DNA of 64,000 bases from Cyprinodon diabolis (taxonomy: Eukaryota > Chordata > Actinopteri > Cyprinodontiformes > Cyprinodontidae), in contig CM060083.1 of assembly GCA_030533445.1 (NCBI GenBank), forward strand, positions 30,252,166 to 30,316,165, written 5' to 3'. Positions 21,672-36,800 of the stretch are shown here, piece after piece; positions within the stretch are counted from its first letter, which is position 1, and each line of letters opens with the position of its first letter. The notes below the pieces were generated by a model. That model was not told where the DNA came from. It did no database searches and saw only the letters and a list, made by a program, of their open reading frames with translations. The position numbers and the translations under genes are program-made.

Positions 21672-24600
21672 TGCAAACAAATGTTATATATGGAAACGTT
21701 GTTTAACCCATGTTCAAAGAAGGATTGCTATATTTAAAAAAAATCCGACTGTGGACCCCCTGCTGCGTACAGCCGAGCATTTTTCTTTTTGAAGCCTGAT
21801 TTCTACAAGCAGTAACTATAAGAACATGAAATTGAACTGATGATATTTAACTAAAGGAACCTACTTTTACTGTCAGGTAAAAGTTTTGCCCCTAATTTGG
21901 GTTTAATAAAATATAAAACAGTTATTATGCAGTAGAGGACAGAATAATGATTTCATGTTTCATCTAACTACATGCAAGCTGCCAAGCTGCTAAATAATAA
22001 AGACTGCTGAGGAGGAGGAGTGCTTTGGGCTAAAAAGCATAAGCTTACTTATGAAAAGAGGTGCTGGTGGAGCCCATAAATCACATAGTCTTTGGGCTCA
22101 GGCAGTCTGCTGTGGAATTTCAAGTGCTGTTTGGAAGAAAAAACTGAAGATTTAATTAATAATTTTTCAAATAAAATGATTAGAACAGTTAGCATCAGCA
22201 ACTGAAACAGAAACTTTTTACATCTTAATTATTTTAAATCCTGGGTGAACAGTAACCATCCAGATAGCATCACTGTTATTGTTGAAGAATTTTCTTTGAA
22301 AGTTATGCATGGGTTTTCTGCTCAATTATTGTTAATATAACAGTTTGAGAAAACCAACGGTACTCAAAGTGTTTATACCAAGAACAGCAGAAACAGAAAT
22401 TCTTTATTTTCTCTCTTAACAATAATATCTAAACGTTTAAAAAAAGTCTGAGGCAAATCTATTGTCCTAGCTAAAATGTATAATTATGCAATTATGAGTC
22501 TTACCTCTTAATGTTATATTTCATTAGAGGACGATGGAATAACTTAAAACATTCCCTCCAGCAAGAGTGATGGGTTAAAATTTTAGGTAATATGGCTCAA
22601 AATCCACTAAGTAAAGGTCTTTGGGGTGACAGAGCAACTTAAAACCAGGCATCTCCTTATGTTGGTCACACAAGTGTATTAACAATCCAACTTACATTTT
22701 TTTTATATAATCTTTATTGGATACTCTCAAAATCTAACATATTTAAACAAAGTATTTTACAAACCCGCAGCCACATCCTAGGAAGTTGACTAGTCACACA
22801 GATCTTACATTTTTGAATAATATGTGCAATTCTAGTAACAGGACCAAAAAGCTGCTTGGGGATGGCTTTAACATTCTTGTCTGTAATTTTCTTTTAAATT
22901 TAAACTCTTCCATTCCACTGGTCCACATTGGGTGTGGTATACACCATGCCACCAAAATGCATAGTGATTACCTGTAGCTCTATACAGTATATAGATGCCC
23001 TGACTATTGACAAGATTTTACACACCCGTGACGCAAAGTATAGTGGAATCGCATTATTTTAACAAGCCCCTTTGGTCACATTATTGTAATGGTACCATAA
23101 TTGTCATCCAGGCCCTTTTCATTAGTTTATCATTTTCTTAATTTGTTCTGTTTATGCATGGTTGAAAAGCAATGTCTGGCCTCCATTTGATAATTTTTTA
23201 CTGTATTTTTTTGTATTAATTTTGTAAGTATAAAATATTTTTATGTGAACACTGTGGGTTTTGTTTTATACAACAAGGCATATCAGCTATTTTGCCCTCC
23301 TGTGTATTGATTGGTTGAACTACATCTAAACAATTTTGACATGATCACAGAATATTTGATACATTTTTTACAGTACAATAAGGTAGATTAAGATAAGGTG
23401 ACCTTATTATTTTATTATTCTAATAATGGCTCTAGTATAGGGGTTTCCACAAATCCAATGGATTTGATTGGTCCTATTTAGATTATTTAGGTTTTCAAAT
23501 AATTAAAGCCTAGTAGCATGCATCAACTCTTTATAGCCTGAAGACCCTTGAAGAGTGTTTAAAAATGATGATTAATTTTTCCTTTGTTCAGCAGGTTTGC
23601 TCCTGTTTTTCTGAAGCAAATAAAGTTAAAGAACTAGTTAAAGCACCTGCAAACATTTTATCTAAGTTGTAAACCATGATTACAGCCAATGTTAAAGAAA
23701 CTGGTTTACATCATCGAGCAGAACTTTAATGATCTGCAGTGAATCATAAGATTTGTTCTAAAGAGCCACAACAACTGAATATTTAAAGCACAAATAAAGA
23801 AAAAAAATCAAGACAATATTTGTTTGGAAATTTGCCACTATGCAGTGAACCAGTAAAAGCGTGGTAAATAGAAAATTATCGGTGAATCATAGGGGCATGA
23901 TTTCCAATTTAGAAGAGTAAATGCCTTTTTCTTTAATAGCAAATGAGAAGAAATATAGCATACCACTGGGTGAGTCTATTTCTTCTGATATCTTTATTGG
24001 CCCTGTGCTTCAGGAATAATTACTCCAAGACTTGAAGGTAGGGATGTTGTTGTCAACAGGGAATTTAGTTGACTTAATGAACTCTTTTTCTTAACAGAAG
24101 CTCAGAATGCTTAGTGATTGTCTTCATCACACTCTCTAGTTTATTCTGTTTGCACTACTTCACTGCTGCATAGCTTTTTTTTAATTGTTGTGATGCAATG
24201 CTTTTGGAAGGAATAAAAGCAGAGAGGCAGCATGTTTATGAGCCAAGGTAGATAGGAGTTAGACAAATAAGCAGGAAGGGAAAAGTGCAGCAAGGCAGAC
24301 TGATAACTAGGCCCCAGGATACCTGAAAGGGCTGTTTTTTAACTTCTGTTTGGGGGGTAGCATTTCCCTCTGCTGCCATGGTTTATGCTTTGCTAAGCTA
24401 AACACGTGACTGATCTATCCCTTTGCTGAATGTGCAGGGATGAAATTGATATTGATCCTCTAATGCAGGGCTCAATAAATCAACAAATAATCCAAGAAAA
24501 TTTAAAGTTTCCTTTAAAGTATATCCAGATCACATTGTTCTGAAATACACAGAGGTTTATTATGAAATGTATGAATGTTTTAAGGAGGGTTCTTATCACT

Positions 24601-27600
24601 TCCTTGTTTAAAGTAATATGTTTAATTTAGTCGGTGTTTTCACACTTAATGCTTTTAATGCTTAACTGCATTTTAAATATATATATAAATAATTTTTGCA
24701 TGAGCAGTTGCAGAAACCAAAATGTGAATGTTATAAAAACCTATTTGTTGTTGTAGTCCATGGGCTACATTAGTCCACTCTAAATCTCCCTGTAACATAT
24801 AGCCATAAATCTGAATGTACCCTAAGGTAAGACTGACCAATACTAATCAACAACAGCAGGATGAGAGGTTAAGGTCCGTGTAGTATAAGCATGAGAAAAC
24901 ACTATTTTTCAATTTACAGTCTGTGGTGTTAAGTAACCAAGCCACATGTGCTCTGTGTGTGAACACTAACAAATTCAGGCCACTGAGCAATAGAAAATAT
25001 GATACCTTGGCAGAGGGAAAATAACACCTTTCAAACAAGAGGACTGAACAGACTGTACAGAGTTGTCACCTCAGATATGTCTGTTTGTCTCCAGGAATGT
25101 CCATAAAACAAGTTCACCAATCCAAGCCAAAGCTCATTTCAGGTACGCCACAGAATTGTTTTTTTAATGAATGTCCTACAGTTATTAAAAGGACTCTGGA
25201 TGAAGGACACCGTAAGCTCTGAGGAGGTCAGCCTTCCTTTATGCGGGCCTGTGGGCCATTTCTCCCTCACTTTGAACCAAGCTTTGATGATGGTGTTGCA
25301 GGCAAAGACTCAGGAGTAGATGGATTAGGGATAGAAGGGAATAGTATAGACTTCTTGCCTGGTATTCACTTTATCTCAATTTTGGCCTTACTGTAGGAAA
25401 ACCACTGACCTTTTTGGGGAGTTTTTTCAGCTTTGAAATTCAATCTTTTTAAAGAGACAACAAATATAAAACAGAATCCTTTAAGAGAGAAAATAGTCAA
25501 TTTTCCGAGACAAACTGTGTGCTTCAGGCTACAAGATATCGTATTTTTACAACTAAACCTGTAAATATCTTTACTACAAATTGCTTTGCAAAACATGAAG
25601 TACAGTAGCTGAGAATGCAGGATAAGGAAAAAGAAAATTATTCGATAATTTTGGGAAAATCACACTAATAATTGGGTTGACAGTACAGGTATAAGCAATA
25701 AAAATATCCTTTAGAATATCTTTTAAACAATTATGTTTTGACAGAAGTTCAGGAATATATAAGGTTTTAAAAATAAATAAATAAATAAAAAACAGTCTTC
25801 TTACAGTCATCAATGCTCAGTCCTGCTGTTTAAAAAGGTAATTGATGTCATTTGGACCTTTTTCCCAAATTAAGAAGAGATTTATAATTAAGCCAAAACA
25901 TACATAACTCACATTTTATCAAATAAAATTATGCACACTTTTACTGTTATAGAAATAATAAATAATTCTTCATGTTCTCCTATCCCCTTTGGGGAGTTGG
26001 TGCTCCTATAAGCTAAGTTGACCATAAAGATGACTATTCTTTTCTTCTGCATTCCTATTTCCATTTATTTGCAAGTGTACATCCAGTGGTAACTTAGCCA
26101 TCTGACCAATGTTAAATCTCCCTTTTACCCTGAACGTACGACATAATACATGTGCAGGGTAACATTTAAAGCTAGTTTTATTAAATGAATGTTTAGAAAT
26201 AGACAAACATGTGAGACTTGGAAATGATTAAGGTCCCAACCAGAGAAAGCCAGCTTTGAGTACACTGAAAAAAATAATGCAACCGTTTTTGGCATTTACT
26301 TGGTCATATTTAGTTGTTTTATGTTAGCAGGGTAGGACATAAAACAATTGCATTAAAGTAAATAAAGATGATTAAGTAAATGACAAATGTGGTAGCATTA
26401 TTTTTTTCTGTGTATCTACCACAAGCTTTTTTTATCTGTTATGATGAAGCATCAAGGAAATTATTATATTAAAACCAGCTTCTAGAGAGATTAATTTTGA
26501 AGCCACCCCAACAGCCTCTCCGTCATGATTCTCCAAGTCTGCTCCACTTTGGTGTGTTTGCTTCAAGTGACCCAAGGCAGCCTCCATCAAACTTAACAAG
26601 CATATTCAAACTCAAATAACAACATTGGTGGACTTTAGTGTTGTGGTTCTGTCTGCTGTATGTATTAGAATGCCTATTATGGGCCTTTCAGCTTCAGGCA
26701 CTTTCATCTTTACACTTACAGTATGCTTTTTCTGTGCAGATAACCTATTTGACTTTGTGGGGATGTAGCTGTAGAAAAGTAGCAGAGACACTTGCAAAAT
26801 ACTGGGGGCCTGGTCCTGAAAGATTTAAAATAAGAGAGGCTAGATTGCATGTGTAAATATTTATTTTGTCTGTGCAATAAGTGGGCGTCTTGTGAGCTAT
26901 CTACATAGATTGCTGCAGAAATGTTGATGTTTCAATACTACATTACTTTAGTAATTATTGGTGAACCATAGCAATCGTAAAAAAAAAAAAAAAAAACATT
27001 TAAATTAGTGAGGATCTGTCATGCCATGTCTTTTACAAGTGGTCATCCTTTAAGAGCCTAATAGACCATGTCGCCAGCAGAACCCGACAGGCAGGCTGGG
27101 CAGAGGGGAGAATCCTGGGAGAGCATGACCTTCATGTGGAGATGGCTCTGTCACAACAGGAAGGTAGCCAAAGTGCCAGAATGGCCAGAGCCAGACCATG
27201 CATGACTAAAGTCAACCAAGCAGAACAACAAACCTCTAACCCTCCCTTAGACTCCAACTGCGAAAAACATAATTTGGAGGGCTTTAACAGCTGAATACAA
27301 AAAAAATTTCCTCTGAGCCACAGAATGAGACTAAACGCATATATTTGAATTTATCATTTGCTTTTTTCCAGCTGGTTACCAGAAACCCCGCCCCAAAATA
27401 AAAAATCTAAAGTCATTTTTATTTCACATAACCAGTTTAATAACAATACAAAAAAATAAACAAAGGACAAGCATAATGAAAAAAATCCAGGGCCTATCAT
27501 CAAATTTGTGAGTCTAAAGAATATTTGTAATATAATTTAAAGAAATGGTAAAAAATTGGAAAGGCCACAGGTGCATTTGGAAATAACTAGAAATGAGGCT

Positions 27601-30600
27601 GGACTAAAACTCTCCAACATCCACAACCTGCCACTCAAGGTCATGGAGAATTGCAGCGCTGCTCTGCAGATTGATTGGAATTATGGGGAGCAGCTGGCTG
27701 TAAGGAAACCAGAAGGTGACTGAAGAAATCACCAGGTGGCTTCCATGAATTTATGACACCATCCACCCGGCCTCTATTTTCAGTGGTCCACACAAACCAA
27801 AAGGACTTTTTGAAACGGTGCTGACACATCTGGACTGATTCCCATTTCAGGTAATCTACAACTGTGTGCAATTGGTCATTGAACAGAGTAATGCTGCTGG
27901 TTTGAGCAGAACTTGCTGGATAACTTTTCATAAATGGCCAGAGGATAATGCAGCTAATTAAAGTTTTCTAAATGTGGAGTTCATCATGAATATTGATAAA
28001 GAATTAATTAGTTGCTAAAACTGGAAAACCATTTTCTCTTCACTAAATACATCACATGTTTTTACAGCAAAAATGCTGTGTATTACTACTTGGAAGAATG
28101 TATAATGTATGTTGTTGTAAAAAGAAACAAATAAAAAACAACTATTAAGCTATTTTTATAAACTATTTTTGATTTTTGGAGGGGATTTGGCAGGGTTCCT
28201 TTTCTGGAAAACCTTTCAAAGCTAGTTTTATGAAACATCATATCTTTATTATTTTTCTATGAATAATTGTATTTAGTGGGAGAAAAAAAAGGATTATTTC
28301 TAGTTATAAGGACACCTGAGAGGGCAACAGCCAAATTATCTAAGGCATCACTAGACATGTGCCTGTTTCCAGTATTTGGATATACTAAGATTTTAAAAAG
28401 TAAAGAGCTTAAAACTGCTGGCATTTTTTTTTTTTTTTATAATTCTGCTGCTTTGACTTAAAAGTGATCTTGAATCAGTTTTCCTAATGCAGTCAACTGC
28501 AGAGTTGTTCTACTTTTTTGGGCATATGTTTAAATTTCCAGCAGAAATCCATCAAGCTTTGTTTTTTTAATCATAAATGCCCATATATCATAAAATAAAT
28601 GCAAACTCTGGCTTGTAGCTTAAAATAAAAAAAAAATAATAACAGTGGATATAGTGTACTGAACTTTTAGAAGTTCCTCTCAATAATTTAAGCACCAAAC
28701 ATCTCTGCATAGGCTAAATGGCATTTAGAGTGGATCACAATATTGCTAAGGTAAGAGGGCATGATGCAAGCTATCATTATTATACTTGGCAAGGCTGTAT
28801 GCCAACCTTAAACCTTTCTTTATCAGTGAGGCTGCACTGCGAGTCTTGCAATATAGTACACAGGTTGTAAAGACTATTTGGTGCAATTCAGAAGTCATGA
28901 ACTCGCAATTAAGCAAATAATTTTTCTAATAATGTCTTTTTATTGACTTACTGAGTGGTGTTGGAACAAAAGTGTAGTGGACTTGTTCCTTTAGATTTCT
29001 TAATGACTATTCTGTGCTGAGTCCAGATAAAAGGAAAGCTTCCTGTCGGGGATATTATCAGCTGAATTGCTTTCTCAATATCTTGGCTGATTGGTTTGTT
29101 CTGCTTTCAATACTGTACAATACAAAATTGTGCAACAAATTTTACAAACACAAGATGCTTAAAAGGACAATAAGGCATTTTGTGAGCTACATCTTTAAAA
29201 CAAACAAACCAGTTAGATCGGGTAACTCAAATAATTTATTCAATTGCAAAAAATACCAAATGACAGTAGTCTTTCTACTCCCAGCTAACCAGATCAGACT
29301 CCTTCCGCCCCTGAAAGCCGGCTAGTACCAAATGACAGTGAGCTTGAAATCTTATTCCATCCATTTTGTCATGCAGAGATTTATGGATGTGACATTAGAT
29401 ATTAAGATGAGTGAGATTTGGAGGTTATCTGGAATTATAAGCTGCCAAAGCATGAAACAGGATTCCCCGCCCTGTGTTCTCTGCAGCAGGCTTCTCATTC
29501 AGGATACAGCATGACGACTAAACCTTCAGCCTCTTTGGAATTTATATATGAGGTTGATATTGGTACAATAACAGCGCATTGGAATTTAAATCTTTTTTCT
29601 GCTTCTGACAGCTGCAGTATCATAAATTAAAAAGCAAGTCTGACATTTATGGTATTAAGGTTACTGGTTGACAATGGTAGAAATGCTTAATCTTCCAAAT
29701 TACCCCACAGAATGATTGCTTCATTTGGCCTACTTCATAATGATTTAGAGCTAGCATGTCGTATAATTTTTAATTAACTTGAAGGGATATGAATGTAGAA
29801 TGCGGGGGTGTTACTTGGGGACCATGTGCACATTTAAAACTATAAGTCTAACTCTGGTTTGCTGCATGCTATATTTAAAATAAATTGAATAAAAGTAAAT
29901 GGAAAAAGTGACAAATGTTGGCATAAATGTCTGGTTCAAGAGGCCCGAAGCAGTGAGGCAAATCCTAAGTCTTTAACCAAACATAAGGTCATGCCCTTTT
30001 TTCAGTTAAAGTCATCTTAAAAAGTCGATTTATAGAAGACATTTTATCATTCTTACCATTTAGGATTCCTACTTTACTCTGCCCTTTAGACTTGGAGCTC
30101 TGTTCTATTTGTCCCCCTTCACCAAGCTGGATGAATGTGTAAGAGTGTGTAAGAACAAAAGTGAGCACAATGCAGATAAGAACATTAAGTTTGGAACCTC
30201 ACACTCAGATCAATGCATAACCATGTCCACTCAAGAGAAAGGCAGTTGCTGCAAAGCTAAATAGGAAGCTTAAAAAGTGAAATATTTCTGTTTTTTTTAT
30301 CCAGTGATAAAGGATGACAAGAAAAGGTTTCTTATTTCATTCCTTAGCATTATCAACATACAAATATGAGCAAATATCTCACATTCTCACCACATTTCTG
30401 CATCATGACATTGCACTGAACAAAATTGCATTCCTTAAATTGTCCTCCTGAGATGATCAGAAAATAAATGTCAAACTCCGAAACTGATTATGAAAAAAAT
30501 ATATTTATTTTGTTTGTAAACTTTAGTTAACTTATCAAGATTACACATTTCCTTTGCAAGAGAGACCTAGGCAAACCTGATAACCCAGTTTTACAGTATT

Positions 30601-32608
30601 TACAACAATTTTATGTAGTACTATGTACTTTATGAGATTTTCTGCTGGCTCAGCAACATAATGAATAAAAGTTGTCATTACCTGGAAATCAGATGTTTAC
30701 ATTAAAATGTGTGTGCTGGTGCAAAGCATCAGTTAAAATATGTCAGATAATCTGGAAACTGAAAGTGGCTTGAGTTTTTTTTTTTCATATTGGCTCTTTG
30801 TTCAAACCAGAACAGCCCAAAAGGACATTACTGTGGTCCACCATCTTGATTTCCGTTATTCGTGGAAGGGTGCTAACAGCCCGTCTCCTTTTTGCCATGA
30901 TTTTAGCAATCAAGGACAAGTGTTGCTGTGTGTGTAACTTTTTCTCTATTGTGTAAAAGCCTGGGAAACAATACTAAACTATCAATAGCAGATTGCCAAT
31001 GTTTCTAGGGTAGATTAAAAACCTTTAAAAAGTATTGGTTCTAAACCAGGCAAGTGAGACCATACATTCACCTTAAAGAACATAACTTTTTGTATAGGGT
31101 ATGTTTTTCATCACACGTCCATCATCTATCCATCTACCCAGTTATCCATCTTAGTAGTGTCTCTCCTCTCAGTCTGTCAACAGTTGCACAAAAAACATGA
31201 CCAAACCAAGAAAAATAAAATTCAGCTGAATGCTATTTTGTAGTTCCCAGAATCATTTGAATAAAACACATTAGTAGTACTGCTCAACCCAATATCTCTC
31301 CCTCAAGTGCTCCACCTAATATCTCGCTCTCTGCAAGGTGCTGCCGTGCCTCTTGAATTGCTGAGTAGGATGAAATTGAGCCAGTTTAACATCACGAGTC
31401 AATCAGTTCCAGCCAGACAGTGCATCAGCCCTTGTTGGCAGTGACCTTGACAAATAATAATGGCACTAAAGCAGATATATATTCCAGGTAATGACAGTGT
31501 GATTAGCAAAATATGCAGATCATAAGCACAGACATGTCTCTATGTAGAATCTTCACAAGCCTTTATCTCTGCTTCCCAGAAACTGCATATTTTTTGGATA
31601 CCGAAATGACAAAGAGGCCAGATATTTGTAAAACGTTATCACAAGTTTGTTCTTGGTCTGCAGGGAATGCTTATTGAATGGTAATTTTTTGTTAGTTTCA
31701 CAAAACCAAAGCATTTCTAGAACTTTTTTTTTTTTTTTAAAGGATGCATTTTATTTCAAAGAAGTTTTGGTTCTCATACAGTGACTTGAAAGAAAAAAAA
31801 AAAGATTAATGGCTACTAGATTTACTGTAGTTTTCTTGTGTAAATTACAATGGATATTCTACCTGTTTTTATATTGCTCCTTCTTAGCCTCATGAAGTTG
31901 ATGATGATACTGTATGTAGACATGCACAGTAGCTCATAGCTTGCACTATTTAGTTTAGAAAAAACAAGAAAAGAACAGCAACTTTGCACTGAATGGTATC
32001 CATTTAGTTTCTCAACCTTGACTGCCTGTACAGTATTTTCAGTAATATTTTCAGTAACTGGGGAGATTGGTAGGGTAGCTGCTCTAGGTTACTGTATATA
32101 GAGCTACATAAAAATTACAGTAAAACCACCACTTCCTCTGGGACTACCGTTTTTTATATACCACAGATTGGACATCTCACATTAGCTGCTATTGCTAATG
32201 ACGTTTGCACCGGGGCACCACTGCTATGTAATGAGTCCTCTCAACAAAACCATGCTCTTCTGATAGGGAATGAGAATCTGGCAAAAAAAACATTCATAGC
32301 ACCATTTTTTTTTTTCATTCAACATTTTTTTTTTGTGCCAAATTAAAGCCTATCATATTTCCAATGCAGTTTGGATACTGTGCATCATTGTGTTGATAGG
32401 AAGAACATACTAGAATATGAAGTTGTTGTCAATTGTTTTAATAGATCCAGTTGTCTAACGGTGATTTACATACTGGGATATTTTCCAGTCCTGCCGTTGG
32501 CTTGTATTCGGTGCAGCTTAAATTTTTTTTAATCAACAATCCGTATAGTTTATACTGCTCATTTGAGTCAGATACTGTATATTGTAATGAAGAAAGGACC
32601 TCTCTTCT
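21672..32608. other. Intronic stretch with nothing firmly recognised
   Basis: AT-rich with poly-A/T tracts (for example 26981-26997). A GC-richer block at 27060-27260 and a 96-codon minus-strand frame at 27641-27931 were inspected without finding a domain, terminal repeat or splice-bounded exon. Confidence 0.45.
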
Positions 32609-33200
32609 GCTTCTAAAGCCATCAATCACAGCAAAGCCCCCCCATCTCAGATGTTATCAACCATTAAATGGTTATTAGCAGTTATCATCCCATAGAATGG
32701 CTTCAGATTGTGCCTCCTCTACCTTCTAGTAGGATTCTTATGGATGATAATATCCACCTTATAGTTGATAACAGCCACGTCGGCTGATTCTTTATCTTTA
32801 CGTTGATGAACCCAACAAGCCTACTGGTAGGTAGGTGGCAAAATCTGGAGCTATTCTATGGGACTATTAATGGCCATTTAGTGGTAACATCTGAAGTGGC
32901 TGAGCAAAGCAGAAATAATAAAAGAGAGGAGGAGCATGAAGGGGGAGAGGATAATGGAGCTGTTCATCCGTACTGAGCAATATCAGTATTTTGCAAAACC
33001 CTTACATTTTCACATATATTTACATTTTGTGTTACTCGTGATGATGCCCCATGTTGCACAATGTTTGTATATTGGAATGTAGAGAGTAAAGTGTGTCATC
33101 TGAAGCCATTCTATGGGATGATAACCACTAATAAAGGCCATATATATGGTTGATCACATCCAAGATGGGGGTCTTTACTGCGATTGACGGCTTTAGAAGC
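32609..33200. mobile_element. Long inverted-repeat (MITE-like) element with ~100-bp arms
   Basis: Arm 32609-32708 begins gcttctaaagcc and ends atagaatggcttcagat. Arm 33098-33200 is its reverse complement, about 85% identical by eye with small gaps. A third partial copy of the arm's inner half lies between them at about 32851-32905 (ctattctatggga, ggccatttagtgg, aacatctgaagtgg). No coding capacity is seen. A clear target-site duplication was not resolved, so the exact ends are approximate. Confidence 0.75.
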
Positions 33201-33713
33201 AATATCGGAGGAGTGTGAATTACTTTTGTCATCAAAGTTAATTTTATATTTGATAATGATCAAATTTCAATTAAATTGATCAAAAGGGAGGGTAAACTGC
33301 TTAAGTGATTGCTGAATATGTTCTGCAGCATTTGCTTAGAATTAACATGGATCTTGTAGTAGTGGCAAATGTAAAATACTGTATGTCTTGCTACATAAAC
33401 TACAACACAAAATTTTAAATACAAGGTGTGTTCCACATTATGTATAATGCTATATCATTCAAAGAAAGCATAATGAGAAGCAGTCACTAATTTGATCAGG
33501 ATCCTGTATCATTAAACAAGCACCATGTTATAACTACTGGCATGTTTGCTACAAGGTTTGTAATAAAACTGTTTGAAATGTTCACTTCTGGTTTGGATGG
33601 CCCTGCTTGCTTATTAAGATCTGCTGCCTTTACTCTTTGTAAAATGGATATGGTATCACCACTCTAAATCTCTTTCCATCTTTTTTTGTTCTATATACCC
33701 TCAGAGACCCTCT

Positions 33714-33836
33714 GAGACCCCTTAACCCCACACTGCTCCCTGGGTGACGCACAATGGCAGCCCACTGCTCCCCAAGGGGATGGGTTAAATGCATAGGTAC
33801 ATTTCTCCAGTGTGAGATCAGCAAAGTTCAATTATT
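33714..33836 (+). mobile_element. tRNA-derived SINE, 5'-truncated copy
   Basis: This has the same body as the 17886 SINE: gaccccttaaccccacactg, ggcagcccactgctcccc and aaggggatgggttaaatgca. The tRNA-like head is missing, and an (att)n-type tail follows at about 33828-33860. Confidence 0.8.
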
Positions 33837-33839
33837 ATG

Positions 33840-36800
33840 ATTATTATTTTTATTATATTTAATTACACCTTGGTGCCACATTTGTTTTGTACACTTTTTC
33901 AAGATTGAATTTTTATGACTAAAATAAAAAGACTGACCAAATTAAATCAGCATGCCATATGAATAGATAAGTTAAACTGTTAGGAATTGAACTTAATTAA
34001 AAGTGAATTCACTATTAGTCATCTAATTTTCAAAATCCTGACACATTTTTGTTTTGAACTACCAGTAGTCAAAAAGCAATTAGTTCAATTTGCTCAGGAA
34101 AATATTTTTGTGATTTTTCTTTTATTGTAAACATCTAAACTGTGTATTTCAGCACATTCTGAGCACAAGTGAACTGTTAGCAAACTAGTTTTACAGACAA
34201 CTTGTAAACATGCTAATGCGATACTTTATGCTGGGATATGTTGGGTCTGCAGAGAACCAGTTCCATTTCTGGTAAAGGGTATAGGATTTTATGAATTCTC
34301 TGAGGGGTGTTCTTTAAATTCAAAGGTAGAAAATCATCCATCACTACAAGGGGACATAAGTATACCCTTTATAATAAAGATATGGGCAAACGGTCCAAAA
34401 AACAGCCAAACAGTTCCAATAATTCTGGAGTCAGATAGCAAATGACAGAACTAGTGGTCATTTCCAGTGCACATCTCTCACTTTTATGTGGATTGGCCTG
34501 AAAAGCAATTTCTGCTGCTGTGGAGTGGTGTTCTATACCGTCTATAGTATATGAGCGGGTAAACATAGCCGCTTATACTTCAATTTTGTCCCAAATGAAT
34601 TTGTTTTTTGATTCCTCTGAAGTGATGAAAGTGTCCTTTGACAGTTTTTGAAAAAGTGTAAATGATACCAGCATCACCCATAATGCATTTTACATGTTTA
34701 AAAGCAATTCAGCTCTTTCCACAGCTACAGTTCTGGCAGTAAAGTAGTCTGACACATGCCTGCAGCAGCCTTCCGTTTTTCCATCTTGCATTTCAAAGTA
34801 TCCCTCAGCAAGATTGAGTCTAAATGTACCTCCCAAATTACTTCATCATAAGTCCTTTGTGCAAAATTTCCTTACATGACTGCAAGGGAAAATCTATTGT
34901 AGCTCCAATTATAATACTTCTCCTCCTTCTTATCAGTCGGTTTTATCTGGATAATTCTAGTACCTTGATTTTTCCCTGTGTAATGAGTATTAAGCCTAAT
35001 TCTTTTATGTAAAACCATCAAATGAACATCTAGATATCCTTTTTTGATTTTTGCAGCTTTTCTGAATTCTTCCAGGAAAGAATTTCATGTTTAGTTGAGA
35101 AAAAATGAACATCGTTGTAACTACAATAGGAAGGTCTTCTGCTCAAGTTAATCTTATGTGTGGGTTCGTGAAGAATGACCAAAGGATAATTGTGAGCAAG
35201 GTTGTTGAAAAAGAATTCTGTTACAGAGCAGGAAATTCTACTTTCATGGACATAAGAGTGAAAGACATCTATGAAGGGTTAAACACCTAGTTTTATATAA
35301 ACCACAAAGGAAAAGTCAGAGCAATGAAGAAAACTTTAATTGCAAAACAAAGTATGCAGCAATTTGGGGTTTTAATGTATGCAAAGATCTACATGATTCT
35401 GCTAATAAAGTTCACATATAAGGATTATATATTTTCTTCATACATTTGAAGAGAGTCAAAGTCTTCTTTGTTATATTTTTCTTTTTGTTCTTTAGGTTTT
35501 CTTCTGTTCATTGACTTTCCTTTATATATACACAAAAATAGGTAAATAGAATAATTCTCTCAATACGGATCTAAGAATTTTCATGGTGCCTGTTTCAATG
35601 ACAACAAAATATTTTCTGATCGAAATATTTGGCAAAGGTTTCTAGTCTCTGTTACCGGTTCACCTCAATAGAGATATAAATGTTGTTAAAATGCTGATTC
35701 TTTAAAGTTCATGAAAAGTAAAATCATTACACACAAATATATTTACTGCACTTATTTATTTTCATCTTTATTTGCACATTGATCATTAAATGATGATCAA
35801 AACTTCTGTTATTTATAAAACCTGAATATAAGCTAATTATAGATGATCAGCACTAGTGGGATATGTTAATATAATGTTATAGCTCAAACAAGCAGGACAA
35901 ATACTATACTTGACAGTTATTTAAAAGACAGTCACTCACAGCATCCAACTGAAGGTTAAACCCCAAACAGTTACTGCAGAGTTACTGCAATGTGTCAGAA
36001 ACCGAAATTGGGAAAGCTTAAGTGTTAAGTGAAAGAATTTTAAAAGAGCCAGGGGAGATGCAAAAGCATCTGATTGGAACAAATTCTCTAACAACCACAC
36101 TGTGGTGTATTCAAAACAGTTGCAACTGGGATATTTGTATTAACCTTATGACATAAGCGTCCCTAGGATTAAAAGAAAAGTACTGGGCTGTTCCTAATAG
36201 GTCCTATTTTCTAATGCAAGTCTTACATGTTATTTACAAATGCACAACAAACTTTTAGATAAAGAAATGAGTCAACTCTTTGTAACAGTATTTATGCTTC
36301 TGTTCTGTGTTGCTTGTTCCTGGTATAATATCTCAGCGCAGCCATGAGGATGTCAAAACAATCTGGAGTTACATGGGGCGTTACCATAGGGATAGAGCTG
36401 CATCCATAATGAGGCGAAACAGAGTGAGATGACTCCGTTTACTCTGACACACACATTCAAACACACTAACAGCACTGTGGCTCCTGGCTGGACGGATCAT
36501 GTATGGTAATTAACTGTAATGATGTAAACAAGAATTCATTCCACTACCGATCAACAGCTACCTGTTACCTTATCCTTAGGAATACATAGATTCATCACAT
36601 CTAAAGTACCAGAGTATAGAGAACATAACACATAATGAGAGCTGGATCATTTACCTTACATGAATGTACTTCTATCCTCCTGCTATGCTCACTTTTTATG
36701 ATCAAAGCAGAAGGTGGGGGAAAAAATATCAGATGACAGTGAGTGTTTCAGACTTAAGCACAACTCTTAATGGATGGAACCCTGCCAGAGAAAAATAAGC

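Noticed and set aside
35105..35290. 61-codon frame with a protein-like composition
   Set aside because: No domain, no splice sites and a length within chance expectation.
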